Shown: positions 53,690-62,634 of the stretch, one piece after another
How the letters are laid out: each line of letters begins with the position of its first letter
Position numbering within the stretch: position 1 is the stretch's first letter
Assembly: GCF_900112105.1 (NCBI RefSeq)
Contig: NZ_FOKV01000002.1
Coordinates: 427,907-491,906 of the forward strand
Length of the DNA: 64,000 nt
Reading direction: 5' to 3'
Origin: Zunongwangia mangrovi
GTDB taxonomy: Bacteria > Bacteroidota > Bacteroidia > Flavobacteriales > Flavobacteriaceae
The notes under the pieces: generated by a model
Databases searched by the model: none
The model's input: the letters and a program-made list of their open reading frames with translations, nothing else
What the model was told of the DNA's origin: nothing
Position numbers and translations under genes: made by a program

Positions 53690-54310
53690 TTATGCCGTTA
53701 GCGCATACATCACGATGTTTACACCAAAGCGAGTATTATCTATTCTATAAAATCTTTTATTTCTGAAATCATAATCCCATTCGCAACCATAATCTTTGTT
53801 GGAATACAAAACCCCAATTTTCCCATTAATTTCGATCGCTTTAAGATATTCATGCACCAAATCGTCTCCCCAACCATTTAGTTCTTGTGAAGTAGTTGGC
53901 GGGCCATCTTCAAACTCAAAAAAACTGGAATAAATCTGGTGATCGTTTGGGATCTTTTTTAATTTCTGAGGCCCAAAAAGTTCATCCATTTGCCGTTCAA
54001 AGGATTTTGCGAAAAGTCCGTCGATATCATGATTGCAATCGTCTACAAATACAAATCCGCCGTTTTCAATATACTTTTTAAAATTATCGCTTTCGGCTTT
54101 GGTAAATTGCACCAATTTGTGTCCCGATAAATAGCAAAAAGGGCAGTTAAAAATTTCATCACTTCCCAGAGAAATAATGTTTTCCTGAGTATCTACGGGC
54201 AACGAGGTATATTCGATCAAAGAATTTAAAAGGTTGGAAGGCATTCGCTGGTCTACATCCCAATCTCCCGATTCGTATTGTAATCTGGTAAAGAAAAAAT
54301 CCTTATTCAA
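53690..54310 (-). CDS. DUF4159-domain protein
   Basis: 206 residues, soluble, no signal peptide. FFFTRLQYESGDWDVDQRMP opens the family alignment, and GGFVFVDDCNHDIDGLFAKS plus LSGHKLVQFTKAESDNFKKY give the GATase-like Rossmann core. In Bacteroidota it is often the first gene of MoxR/DUF58/BatA operons, as here (12 bases from moxR). The usual catalytic Cys of class I amidotransferases is not evident, so it is probably a binding protein. Confidence 0.9.
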   Translation of the reverse strand: MNKDFFFTRLQYESGDWDVDQRMPSNLLNSLIEYTSLPVDTQENIISLGSDEIFNCPFCYLSGHKLVQFTKAESDNFKKYIENGGFVFVDDCNHDIDGLFAKSFERQMDELFGPQKLKKIPNDHQIYSSFFEFEDGPPTTSQELNGWGDDLVHEYLKAIEINGKIGVLYSNKDYGCEWDYDFRNKRFYRIDNTRFGVNIVMYALTA

Positions 54311-54353
54311 ATTGAGGGGCTTCGGTTATGAATTTTCTTTTAGTTAAAATCAA

Positions 54354-54390
54354 ATCCATAATCCCAAAAAATTCATGAGATTATGGATTA
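54354..54390 (-). terminator. Probable terminator between the TldD/E pair and the MoxR operon
   Basis: Perfect 11-base stem AATCCATAATC / GATTATGGATT with a 15-base loop, then a T-rich minus-strand stretch (TTTGATTTT). It suggests two separate transcripts or partial coupling. Confidence 0.6.
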
Positions 54391-54407
54391 TATATTTTCA
54401 GGAGAAA

Positions 54408-55724
54408 TTAAACAGCGTCTGAAAGGCTGGTAAATGTAAAGTCTCTAATTTTCATATACGGAATTAAACTTCCGTTCACTCGAACCTGTTCGCCCAAAGC
54501 TTCCAGGTTATTTAGCATGATAATCGGACTTTCATTAAACCTAAAATTCTTTACAGGATATTTAATTTCGCCATTTTCGATATAAAAAGTTCCGTCTCTC
54601 GTAAGACCTGTGTACAGCAAAGTTTGCGGATCTACAGATCGTATATACCAGAATCGTGTTACTAAGATTCCACGTTTAGTGCTTTTAATTAATTCTTCGC
54701 GAGACATATCACCACCTTCCATAATCATATTTGGAGGAAAAGGCACAGGATCTACGCCACTTTTTGACGCCCAATATCTATCGTAAGCAAGATTTTTAAC
54801 AACCCCGTTTTCTAACCAGGTTGTTTTTTTAAGCGGTAAACCATCACCATTCCACGTCGCCGTTGGAACATCTGGATGCAAAGGATCACTCCAAATATTT
54901 ACACGTTCGTCTACTATTTTTTCGCCAAGCTTGGTTCCGCCGCCTTCTTTAGACATAAAACTACGACCTTCGTCTGCAGTACGTGCGCCAAGAGAACGAT
55001 ACATATTTCTTAGTAAATCGCCGGCCGCAGCAGGTTCTAAGATTACGGTATATCTTCCTGGCTCGATCGCTCTTGCTTTTTTAGAAAGTACTGCTTTTTC
55101 TATTGCTATTGCTGAAGCCTCTTCTGGATCGAACTTAGAAATATCATTATAATCTCTGGTTACCCATCCAGAACCTGTACCATCATTAGTTCGCATGGTT
55201 ACCGTAAAATCTACACTGGTCGATTTATCATAAGCATACAATCCTTTAGAATTTAGCATGGCTCTAAATGATGCACCATCATCTAAAAATCCAGCTGCAG
55301 TCACATCTTGCTCTGAAGCTGGTTTTATACTACTTGCAGCAACTTCAGCGCGATATTCTGGCTTAATATTCGCTGTTGCTTCAACATAATTTACGGGTCT
55401 GTCGTAGGTTTGTGGCTCTAAAGGATCCATAAATTCAGGATTCTCTGGAGAAAGCTGTGCTAATTCTTCAGCACGTTTTACAACACTTTGCAAAGAATCG
55501 TCATCAAATTCATCGATTGTTGCGGTTCCAGATTTCTTTCCGTAGTTGGCCACCACCTGTAAAGATTGGTTGGATTGATGCCCTGCTGTAGAAACGGTAT
55601 TTCTAGCGTAACGAATATTTCCGCTTTCGCTTCCGCTTAAATACATTACACAAGCATCTGCTTTAGAAAAGCTCATTGCTTTATCAAGAATTTCACGAGC
55701 TTCTTGTTCAGTATATATTGCCAT
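54408..55724 (-). CDS. TldE/PmbA-like protein (TldD-family partner)
   Basis: 438 residues. The two-domain TldD/PmbA fold is visible: N-terminal helical part with VMYLSGSESGNIRYARN and LAQLSPENPEFMDP, C-terminal beta-barrel with GRYTVILEPAAAGDLL (where TldD has its HExxxH; here no His motif), and PNMIMEGGDMSREELIKSTK. Lacking HExxxH, it corresponds to the non-catalytic partner of a TldD/TldE heterodimeric metalloprotease. No signal peptide. It follows the TldD-like gene by 25 bases. Confidence 0.88.
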   Translation of the reverse strand: MAIYTEQEAREILDKAMSFSKADACVMYLSGSESGNIRYARNTVSTAGHQSNQSLQVVANYGKKSGTATIDEFDDDSLQSVVKRAEELAQLSPENPEFMDPLEPQTYDRPVNYVEATANIKPEYRAEVAASSIKPASEQDVTAAGFLDDGASFRAMLNSKGLYAYDKSTSVDFTVTMRTNDGTGSGWVTRDYNDISKFDPEEASAIAIEKAVLSKKARAIEPGRYTVILEPAAAGDLLRNMYRSLGARTADEGRSFMSKEGGGTKLGEKIVDERVNIWSDPLHPDVPTATWNGDGLPLKKTTWLENGVVKNLAYDRYWASKSGVDPVPFPPNMIMEGGDMSREELIKSTKRGILVTRFWYIRSVDPQTLLYTGLTRDGTFYIENGEIKYPVKNFRFNESPIIMLNNLEALGEQVRVNGSLIPYMKIRDFTFTSLSDAV

Positions 55725-55749
55725 TTTTTAATTTGTTAGGTTAGAGAAT

Positions 55750-57390
55750 TTAGATGCTTCTTCCTGTATTGATCACATTTACATCTTTAAATCGCGAAGT
55801 AGAACTTCCATGAGAAACGGCGCTAACCTGTGGTGGCTGACCTTTTCCATCGAAGAACGAACCAAATAAACGATAATCACTCTCGTCACAGATCTTTACG
55901 CAAGAGTTCCAAAACTCCTGGGTATTCGACTGGTACGCAACATCATTTAACATTCCTACGATCTTCCCGTCCTTAATTTCGTAAAAAACGGTACCTCCAA
56001 ACTGAAAGTTATAACGCTGTTGATCGATCGAATATGAACCACGACCCGCGATATAAATTCCTTTTTCTACATCTTTTATCATTTCTTCTACCGAGTATTT
56101 TTCTTTCCCCGGTTCTAAAGAAACATTTGGCATTCTTTGAAACTGAACATCATTCCAGCTTTGTGCATAACAGCAACCATGAGACTCGTTTTGATCGATA
56201 ATTTTTACCTGATCTCTTATCGCTTCGTAATTCACTAAAATTCCATTTCTAATAAGATCCCATTTTTTGGTTTTTACACCTTCATCATCATAACCAACAG
56301 CTCCTAAGGAATGTGGTTGTGTTTTATCTGCAACGATATTTACTTTATCACTACCATATTTAAAGTCACCAGATTTCCACTTATCTAAAGTCGCAAAACT
56401 GGTACCCGCGTAGTTCGCTTCGTATCCAAGAACTCGGTCTAATTCTAGCGGATGCCCTACCGATTCGTGAATGGTAAGTCCTAAATGATTAGGTTCTAAA
56501 ACAAGATCGTATTTTCCTGGCTGAACAGATTCTGCCGTAAGCATTTCCTTAGCCTGTTTAGCAGCTAAAGTGGCATCCTCTATAATATCGTAGCTATTTC
56601 TATATAATTTTAAGCCGGCTGGGCCAACTAATTTTTCACTTTCTAAACCGTCTAAAAATTCGTAGCCCATTCCCATTGGTGCGCTTAAAGCAGATCTGGA
56701 TTTAAACTTTCCTGCCGTACGATCTATAGCCGTTACATCGAAAGTTGGCCAGATTCTATGAATATCCTGGTCGATATACGATCCATCTGTAGAAGCAAAA
56801 TACTTTTGCTCGTTCACCATGAATAACGAGGAATTCACAAAATTGGCTCCGTTATTCATCGCAGCAGAATTCGCATCTAAAAGCAATTCTACTTTTTGAG
56901 AAACCGGAATTTCTTTAAAATCTTTTTTAATAGGCGTTTTCCAGCTCACTTCGCCGTGCGCTTCAACTGGTGCTAATTGTACTGGTTCTTTCTGAATTTT
57001 AGAATTCGCTTTTGCAATGGCTACAGCCTGACTGGTCGCTTTTTTGATTCCGTCTTCAGTCACATCGTTGGTGGAAGCAAATCCCCAGGTTCCTTCAGCA
57101 ATTACACGAATACCTACTCCAAAGGATTCGGTATTTACTACATTCTGCACTTTATCTTCACGTGTAAATACATATTGATTTAAGTATCGACCAATACGAG
57201 CATCTGCGTAACTCGCACCAAGATTTCGAGCAGTATTTAAAGCAACATCGGCAAGAATCTTTTTCGCAGCTACATCTAATCCCGGTTCTAAAAGGGCTTC
57301 AGCAGCAATATTGCTTCCCATCGTTGATAAAGGAAGCATCATAGCCCCTAACCCCATCCCGGTTAGTTGGACAAAGTCTCTTCTTTTCAT
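55750..57390 (-). CDS. TldD-like metalloprotease with Tat-type signal
   Basis: 546 residues, longer than the roughly 480 of E. coli TldD because of an N-terminal twin-arginine-like signal (MKRRDFVQLTGMGLGAMMLP). The zinc-site motif HESVGHPLE (HExxxH) lies near residue 310, within the conserved LVLEPNHLGLTIHESVGHPL. Tail motifs NFQFGGTVFYEIKDGKIVG and VSHGSSTSRF also fit the family. I could not place the further metal-ligand Cys known from E. coli TldD with confidence. Catalytic partner of the gene downstream. The pair likely trims peptides. Confidence 0.9.
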   Translation of the reverse strand: MKRRDFVQLTGMGLGAMMLPLSTMGSNIAAEALLEPGLDVAAKKILADVALNTARNLGASYADARIGRYLNQYVFTREDKVQNVVNTESFGVGIRVIAEGTWGFASTNDVTEDGIKKATSQAVAIAKANSKIQKEPVQLAPVEAHGEVSWKTPIKKDFKEIPVSQKVELLLDANSAAMNNGANFVNSSLFMVNEQKYFASTDGSYIDQDIHRIWPTFDVTAIDRTAGKFKSRSALSAPMGMGYEFLDGLESEKLVGPAGLKLYRNSYDIIEDATLAAKQAKEMLTAESVQPGKYDLVLEPNHLGLTIHESVGHPLELDRVLGYEANYAGTSFATLDKWKSGDFKYGSDKVNIVADKTQPHSLGAVGYDDEGVKTKKWDLIRNGILVNYEAIRDQVKIIDQNESHGCCYAQSWNDVQFQRMPNVSLEPGKEKYSVEEMIKDVEKGIYIAGRGSYSIDQQRYNFQFGGTVFYEIKDGKIVGMLNDVAYQSNTQEFWNSCVKICDESDYRLFGSFFDGKGQPPQVSAVSHGSSTSRFKDVNVINTGRSI

Positions 57391-57748
57391 AAATTGAGTT
57401 TGTTTTGAGTTGGTTAACGTATTTGTGGTTTGTTTTTTTAAATTACCTGGGCATCGTTATAAAACGTGGTTAGCATTTATATAAAGCGAATCCTTGTAAA
57501 ACCGTTCTAATATTAACACTATAAAGAAAAATAGCCTATAATTTTGTCTTAAATTATCAAAATTTAACATAATACAAACTTAAATACAGCATTATTAATT
57601 TCTTTAATAAAGAGTTTGCAACATATTTAGAGTTCAAATATTTTATTTCTCAATTTTGCTGAAAAAAAAAGCCTCACAGTAACTAACTGAGAGGCTTAAA
57701 ATTTAGGTATTTCTATATCCGAAATTCTTAAATTTCGGCAACAATTAT
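57391..57748. other. Spacer upstream of the TldD-like gene
   Basis: 358 AT-rich bases without a gene. A terminator for the DUF4494 gene lies at 57669-57697. A TAAGTTTG box on the minus strand (57575-57582) fits TAnnTTTG and could drive the tldD-tldE transcript, but no -33 partner is evident. Nothing else stands out. Confidence 0.5.
57669..57697 (-). terminator. Intrinsic terminator of the DUF4494 gene
   Basis: Stem GCCTC-A-CAGT / ACTG-A-GAGGC with one A-A mismatch, loop AACTA, followed by a run of T on the minus strand. It lies 52 bases after the stop codon. Confidence 0.85.
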
Positions 57749-58261
57749 TTATTCTTCTTCCTGGCTTGCTTCCTCGCTTAGCGTTTCTACAGCATCCATC
57801 ATATTAAATTTTTCCAGCTGCTCTTCTTCTCCTGTAAAATATGGAAATACATCTAAAATTGGCGATTCTGTGATCGACGGAATGCTGTAATCTCCCATGG
57901 TATCTTCCATCGCTTTTTCAGTATTTTCAAAAGCTTCTTTTACATCGTTTGCCTGCACCAGCATATAGCTATTCGATTTTTTCTCTTTTCCACTTTCCTC
58001 GTCCATCGCAATAAGAGACACTTTTGATCTAAACCAACGATCTGAATTATCAAAAGGGTGAACCTCAGCGAAATTAGCGATCTTAATGTTTTTAATCATA
58101 AAATCTTCGCTGGTAAGCTTCTGCATTTCTTCAGTAATTCTGGTTTCAGCTTCAGTATAAGACACTGCATCCAGCAGATACACTTCTGTTACCACTTTTT
58201 GCTCGCCTGTTTCATGTGTTTTTCTGTATTTCACCTTACATTCATACCAAATTACGCTCAT
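57749..58261 (-). CDS. DUF4494-domain protein
   Basis: 170 residues, soluble. IWYECKVKYRKTHETGEQKV and VTEVYLLDAVSYTEAETRIT open the DUF4494 alignment, and WFRSKVSLIAMDEESGKEKK continues it. The acidic C-terminal tail (ETLSEEASQEEE) is variable. DUF4494 is nearly confined to Bacteroidota and has no known function. Monocistronic. Confidence 0.92.
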   Translation of the reverse strand: MSVIWYECKVKYRKTHETGEQKVVTEVYLLDAVSYTEAETRITEEMQKLTSEDFMIKNIKIANFAEVHPFDNSDRWFRSKVSLIAMDEESGKEKKSNSYMLVQANDVKEAFENTEKAMEDTMGDYSIPSITESPILDVFPYFTGEEEQLEKFNMMDAVETLSEEASQEEE

Positions 58262-58387
58262 GTCTTAAATTTTTAGGAGCGCAAAAATAAAATTTAAAGC
58301 TTGCCAAGAAAGTAATCCTAAGATTAGATATTCACAAGTTTAAATTTCAAAAATGAATGCGTTTTTTAATCAATATTAATCAAAAAT

Positions 58388-58990
58388 CTAAGCAGTTCTT
58401 TTCCAATTAATTGGAAAAGGACGATACGAATAATATTGTAAAACTTCTTCTAAAGCAGCTTTCATCGCTTTGTTAATAGGAATAATTTTTCTTCCTAAAC
58501 TAAAATCTATTTGTGCCAATTGTAAATAATAATCACTAAAAACCGGTACTGCCAGCTCTTCATTAATTGCTACAGATGTTTTCTGAAAAGCAACCGACTG
58601 TCCCTTTAAAATTTTACAACTAACCAGCTGAAGTTTCCCCAATTTATCTCGCTGTGCAGCATAACCAAAAAGCCTGCAAACCAATCCGCGTTCGTGATAA
58701 GACGAACATCTTCCCAAACCACTTTCTAAACTTAAAGTTTTATATAAATGGCAAATTTCTAGAGTAGATGTATTTAGCTGTGCTAAAGTTTCCTCAGCTT
58801 TTCCAGATAAAAAACACTGAAATGCCCAGGGCAAAAATTCTAAAGGCGAAGCCTGGATTCCTGGTTTTTCACAACATTTTCCGCATCCTACAGCACAACT
58901 AAAACCAGCCTGAGCCTGAAAAATTTCAAGCTCTTCTGAAAGGGTTTCGAATAAACTTTCGACTGCCCTTACTTTTTCTTCTAATTTCAT
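58388..58990 (-). CDS. YkgJ-family cysteine-cluster protein
   Basis: 200 residues. The N-terminal cluster GFSCAVGCGKCCEKPGIQAS and the later RCSSYHERGLVCRLFGYAAQ plus LVSCKIL supply the Cys set typical of YkgJ/CxxCxxCC-type zinc- or iron-binding proteins. No signal peptide. Family function is unclear. It precedes the DUF4494 gene on the same strand, with a 126-base gap and no visible terminator between. Confidence 0.88.
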   Translation of the reverse strand: MKLEEKVRAVESLFETLSEELEIFQAQAGFSCAVGCGKCCEKPGIQASPLEFLPWAFQCFLSGKAEETLAQLNTSTLEICHLYKTLSLESGLGRCSSYHERGLVCRLFGYAAQRDKLGKLQLVSCKILKGQSVAFQKTSVAINEELAVPVFSDYYLQLAQIDFSLGRKIIPINKAMKAALEEVLQYYSYRPFPINWKRTA

Positions 58991-59063
58991 TCAAAAGGCG
59001 AAATTAGTTGAAAATCGAATCTGATTTTAAAAAATCTTAGGCTGAAATTGTTAAATATTAGAT

Positions 59064-59582
59064 CTAGTTTTTAAACTCCTCATCGGTCACAGGATCAAAC
59101 CATTTAGAGCCGCCCATTTCAACATTTGGAATCACGAAAACATGTGTCATATCTTCTTCTACAGAAGCTCCATGCCAGTGTTTTACGTTCTTTGGAACTT
59201 TCACTACGTCGCCTTTCTTAATTACTTCTTTAGGCTGTCCTTCAATTTGATGAAATCCAACGCCATTGGTAACCATTAAAATCTGGCCGCTAGGATGGTA
59301 ATGCCAATTGGTTCTGGAACCGGCTTCAAAAGTAACTGAACCTGATTTTGTGGTATACACAGAATCTTCAGGCACTAAAAGGTTCATATAAACTTTCCCT
59401 TCAAATTTCTCTGCGGAAGTTTTCTTTCCTTTTTCAAAAATAAGATCTGAAGTAGTTTTTTGGGTTTCGGTTTTACTTTCAGCTGCTGAAGATTTTTCTT
59501 TTTCTTCGGAAGGTTTTTGATTACAACTAAAACATAAACTTGCTGCTATAGTTAAAATAGCCAGCGCTGATCGGTTTCTCAT
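59064..59582 (-). CDS. Cupin-domain lipoprotein
   Basis: 172 residues. Lipoprotein signal ending SLCFSC, a Glu/Lys/Ser-rich linker, then a single cupin barrel: SRTNWHYHPSGQILMVTNGV (first metal motif, His-x-His) and VPKNVKHWHGASVEEDMTHV (second motif). Small cupins of this type often belong to carboxymuconolactone-decarboxylase-like or oxidoreductase contexts. It follows the molybdenum hydroxylase genes on the same strand by 72 bases, so it may act with them. Substrate unknown. Confidence 0.87.
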   Translation of the reverse strand: MRNRSALAILTIAASLCFSCNQKPSEEKEKSSAAESKTETQKTTSDLIFEKGKKTSAEKFEGKVYMNLLVPEDSVYTTKSGSVTFEAGSRTNWHYHPSGQILMVTNGVGFHQIEGQPKEVIKKGDVVKVPKNVKHWHGASVEEDMTHVFVIPNVEMGGSKWFDPVTDEEFKN

Positions 59583-59654
59583 AGCTTTCTTTTTTGTTAA
59601 ATGTAAAAAGAAGCTTCTAAAAGAAGCAAACTAATCAGCGCTTTTAATAAAGCT

Positions 59655-61928
59655 TTATGTTTTTAAGTCACCCTGAAGTCCTGAAATATAAGGCTGATCA
59701 TAGAAACGTTTCCCGGTTGCTTTATATAAAGCATTGGCTAAAGCACCAATAACCGGTGGAAACGGTGGTTCACCTAATCCTGTAGGATCTATACCATTTT
59801 CAGCAAAATAAACTTCTATACTTTTCGGTGCTTCTTTATGACGAATTAAGCGATACGTATCATAATTGCTTTGTTGCGGCATTCCATCTTCAAAACTAAT
59901 TTTACTGTATAAAGCATGGCCAATACCGTCTATCGTTCCGCCTTCAACCATATTTTTAGCAGCATCTGGATTTACTACAATTCCGCAGTCTACCGCGCAC
60001 ACCACTTTATCGATAATAGGCTCATTATTTTTTACTCGAAGATCCAGGATCTGGGCTACATAAGAATTATGACAATAGTATGCCGAGATTCCGCGATTTA
60101 GATTTTGATCATCTTTTTTCCAACCAGATTTATCTCTTACCATTTCTAAAACACCGGCAAAACGAGCAGCATCATAATCGTTATTTTCACCTACCGGATT
60201 TTCCTTTGCTTTCTTTAAAAGATCTAATCTAAACTGAATTGGATCCTGGCCGGTTTCTTCAGCAAGTTCATCTAAAAACGATTGCTCGGCACCGGCAATA
60301 AAATTCGATCTTGGCGCTCTAAAAGCTCCAATAGAAATATTACTATCTACCGTCCAGCTTTCCGCTAAATAATTATCGATAGCCCCGGCAGGGAAACGAT
60401 TAGCAAATAACGGACTCTCTTTTATTCCTCCTGCATTTACATGAAACGCAGTAATATTATTATTAGCATCTAAAGCAGCTCTATATTTTACGTGATATGC
60501 CGGGCGATAAACACCATCTGTCATATCATCTTCTCTAGAATACACCAACTTAACAGGCGCACCAGCTTTTTGAGAAATCACAGCAGCTTCTACCAGGAAA
60601 TTTCCGTATAAACGACGTCCAAAACCACCTCCCATTCTGGTCATTTGGATATCTATATTTTCTAAATCTAAACCTAGACGAGACTGAATCGTTTTCTCGG
60701 CATATTCCGGAGTTTGGATTGGCCCTAGTAATTCGGCTTTATCTGCGGTGACATTAGCGAAAAAGTTCATAGGTTCCATACAATTGTGCGCCAAAAACGG
60801 ACAAGTATATGAACGCTCTATAACTCTCACTGCATTTTTAAAAGCAGCTTCAGGATCGCCATCTTTTCGTATCGCTTTTGCTTTTTTAGAACCAACATCG
60901 GCCATCAAAGAAGTATGAGTTGCTGAACTTTCTAAACCACTCACCTCGCCCATCCCGGCAGATTTTTCAAGAATTTCGATCTTTTTGGTCAATTCTGGAT
61001 TTAAATCCCATTCTACCTCTAGTGCTTTTTTAGCCTGCATCACCTGCCAGGTAGATTCACCTAAAACAACAACAAGTTTGCTAAAGGCAGAAACATCACT
61101 CCACTGCTTTTGAGTATCTTCAGGATAAGTATCGATCGTAAAAACGTCTTTAATACCAGGCATTTCTTTAATCTTCTCGGCATCCATCGATTTAAATTCC
61201 ATTCCAAATTTTGGCGGATGAACGATCATGGCCGTTAGCATTCCTTCTTTATAAGTATCCAAACCAAAAAGCGGTTGCCCGGTCACGATCTTTTTTGCAT
61301 CTACATTTTTTCTTGAAGAACCGATAATCTTAAAATCGTTCTTAGATTTTAGAACCACTTTATCTTCTTCTGGAATTTCGATTTCTGCAGCGGCTTTCGC
61401 AATCTCTCCGTAGGAAATAGTTTTATCACTACCCGAATGTGAAATGACTCCGTCTTCTACGCTTAGATCTTCAACCGGAACTTCCAGTTGTTTTGCAGCA
61501 GCTTCTAATAACATATATCTTGCCGTTGCTCCCGCTCTTCTTAGCGGTTCCCAGCCCTGGCGAATAGATTGACTACCACCGGCAAGCTGTCTTGAATATA
61601 ATTCAGTATTTAAAGGCGCTTGTTCTACGATCACATTATTCCAGTCTACATCAAGCTCTTCGGCCACCATCATAGGCATCGAGGTTTTTACATTCTGGCC
61701 AATTTCAGGATTTGGAGAATATATCGTTACTACTCCATTATCGCCTATTTTTAAGTAACCGTTTAGTTCAAACCATTCATCTGGCATTTCTAAGGCGGCG
61801 TCTGCCACGGCAACTTCTTCGCTACGTTTACACGCTAGCCAGTTAAAACCAATAAGCAAACCACCACCGGCAATACCAACACTTTTTATAAAAGATCTTC
61901 TATTTACTGTTGTGCTTTTCTTTGTCAT
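59655..61928 (-). CDS. Molybdopterin-binding subunit of a xanthine-dehydrogenase-family hydroxylase (IorB-like)
   Basis: 757 residues. Tat signal (RRSFIKSVGIAGGGLLIGFN) for periplasmic export. The fold follows isoquinoline 1-oxidoreductase beta subunits: GQNVKTSMPMMVAEELDVDW, TRMGGGFGRRLYGNFLVEAA (Mo-cofactor loop), IGAFRAPRSNFIAGAEQSFL and the C-terminal GLGEPPFPPVIGALANAL, whose Glu is the catalytic base. The protein hydroxylates an aldehyde or N-heterocycle using a pterin Mo centre. Encoded 15 bases after its iron-sulfur partner. No FAD subunit or cytochrome gene is adjacent. Confidence 0.92.
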   Translation of the reverse strand: MTKKSTTVNRRSFIKSVGIAGGGLLIGFNWLACKRSEEVAVADAALEMPDEWFELNGYLKIGDNGVVTIYSPNPEIGQNVKTSMPMMVAEELDVDWNNVIVEQAPLNTELYSRQLAGGSQSIRQGWEPLRRAGATARYMLLEAAAKQLEVPVEDLSVEDGVISHSGSDKTISYGEIAKAAAEIEIPEEDKVVLKSKNDFKIIGSSRKNVDAKKIVTGQPLFGLDTYKEGMLTAMIVHPPKFGMEFKSMDAEKIKEMPGIKDVFTIDTYPEDTQKQWSDVSAFSKLVVVLGESTWQVMQAKKALEVEWDLNPELTKKIEILEKSAGMGEVSGLESSATHTSLMADVGSKKAKAIRKDGDPEAAFKNAVRVIERSYTCPFLAHNCMEPMNFFANVTADKAELLGPIQTPEYAEKTIQSRLGLDLENIDIQMTRMGGGFGRRLYGNFLVEAAVISQKAGAPVKLVYSREDDMTDGVYRPAYHVKYRAALDANNNITAFHVNAGGIKESPLFANRFPAGAIDNYLAESWTVDSNISIGAFRAPRSNFIAGAEQSFLDELAEETGQDPIQFRLDLLKKAKENPVGENNDYDAARFAGVLEMVRDKSGWKKDDQNLNRGISAYYCHNSYVAQILDLRVKNNEPIIDKVVCAVDCGIVVNPDAAKNMVEGGTIDGIGHALYSKISFEDGMPQQSNYDTYRLIRHKEAPKSIEVYFAENGIDPTGLGEPPFPPVIGALANALYKATGKRFYDQPYISGLQGDLKT

Positions 61929-61943
61929 TTTTCTGAGGTTAAA

Positions 61944-62408
61944 TTAGGCTATTTGGGATTTTGAAGCTGCTTTTATCGCAGCTTTAATTCGGCTATAGGT
62001 TCCGCAGCGACAAATATTGCCATTCATTGCGTTTTCTATTTCTTCATCTGAAGGATTTGGATTGCTTTCCAATAATGCTGAAGCAGACATAATCTGACCC
62101 GCCTGGCAATAACCACATTGCGGAACATCGATTTCTAACCACGCTTGTTGTACAGGATGATCTCCGTTTTCAGATAAACCTTCAATAGTTCTAATTTTAC
62201 TTCCTTCCAAAGAAGAAACGGGTAACTGACAGGATCGTACTGCAGATCCATTAAAATGAACCGTGCAAGCCCCACATTGGGCAATTCCGCAGCCATATTT
62301 TGTTCCAACCAGATTTAAGTGATCTCTTAAAACCCATAAAAGTGGGGTACTTGGGTCGACATCTACGGTTTTATCTTCACCGTTGATATTAAGATTGAAT
62401 TTCGCCAT
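61944..62408 (-). CDS. [2Fe-2S] subunit of the molybdenum hydroxylase (IorA-like)
   Basis: 154 residues from the ATG at 62408 (an ATG 15 bases upstream adds MKNHV and is less likely). The plant-type ferredoxin cluster is C-x4-C-x2-C in [17 protein letters not shown] with the fourth Cys in SC. The second, helical cluster is [10 protein letters not shown] and [10 protein letters not shown]. It passes electrons from the Mo centre. No Tat signal of its own, so it is likely carried out with the large subunit. Confidence 0.93.
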   Translation of the reverse strand: MAKFNLNINGEDKTVDVDPSTPLLWVLRDHLNLVGTKYGCGIAQCGACTVHFNGSAVRSCQLPVSSLEGSKIRTIEGLSENGDHPVQQAWLEIDVPQCGYCQAGQIMSASALLESNPNPSDEEIENAMNGNICRCGTYSRIKAAIKAASKSQIA

Positions 62409-62634
62409 GACATGATTTTTCATAAAAATTACTAAAATAATCTTTAAACAGTCTTAAATCCTATCTATTTGGAATTGTTTTAAATAGAAAAATTGAAATT
62501 ATATCGAATAAGTTTAAAAATCTATATTCAACATTTTCTCTCATAATTTTATAATTCCGTAATTTTTAAAGGCTTTTTATTTGTTATTCTTTATATTTCA
62601 GAAAAAATTAAATTACACACTATTTTTAACGAAT

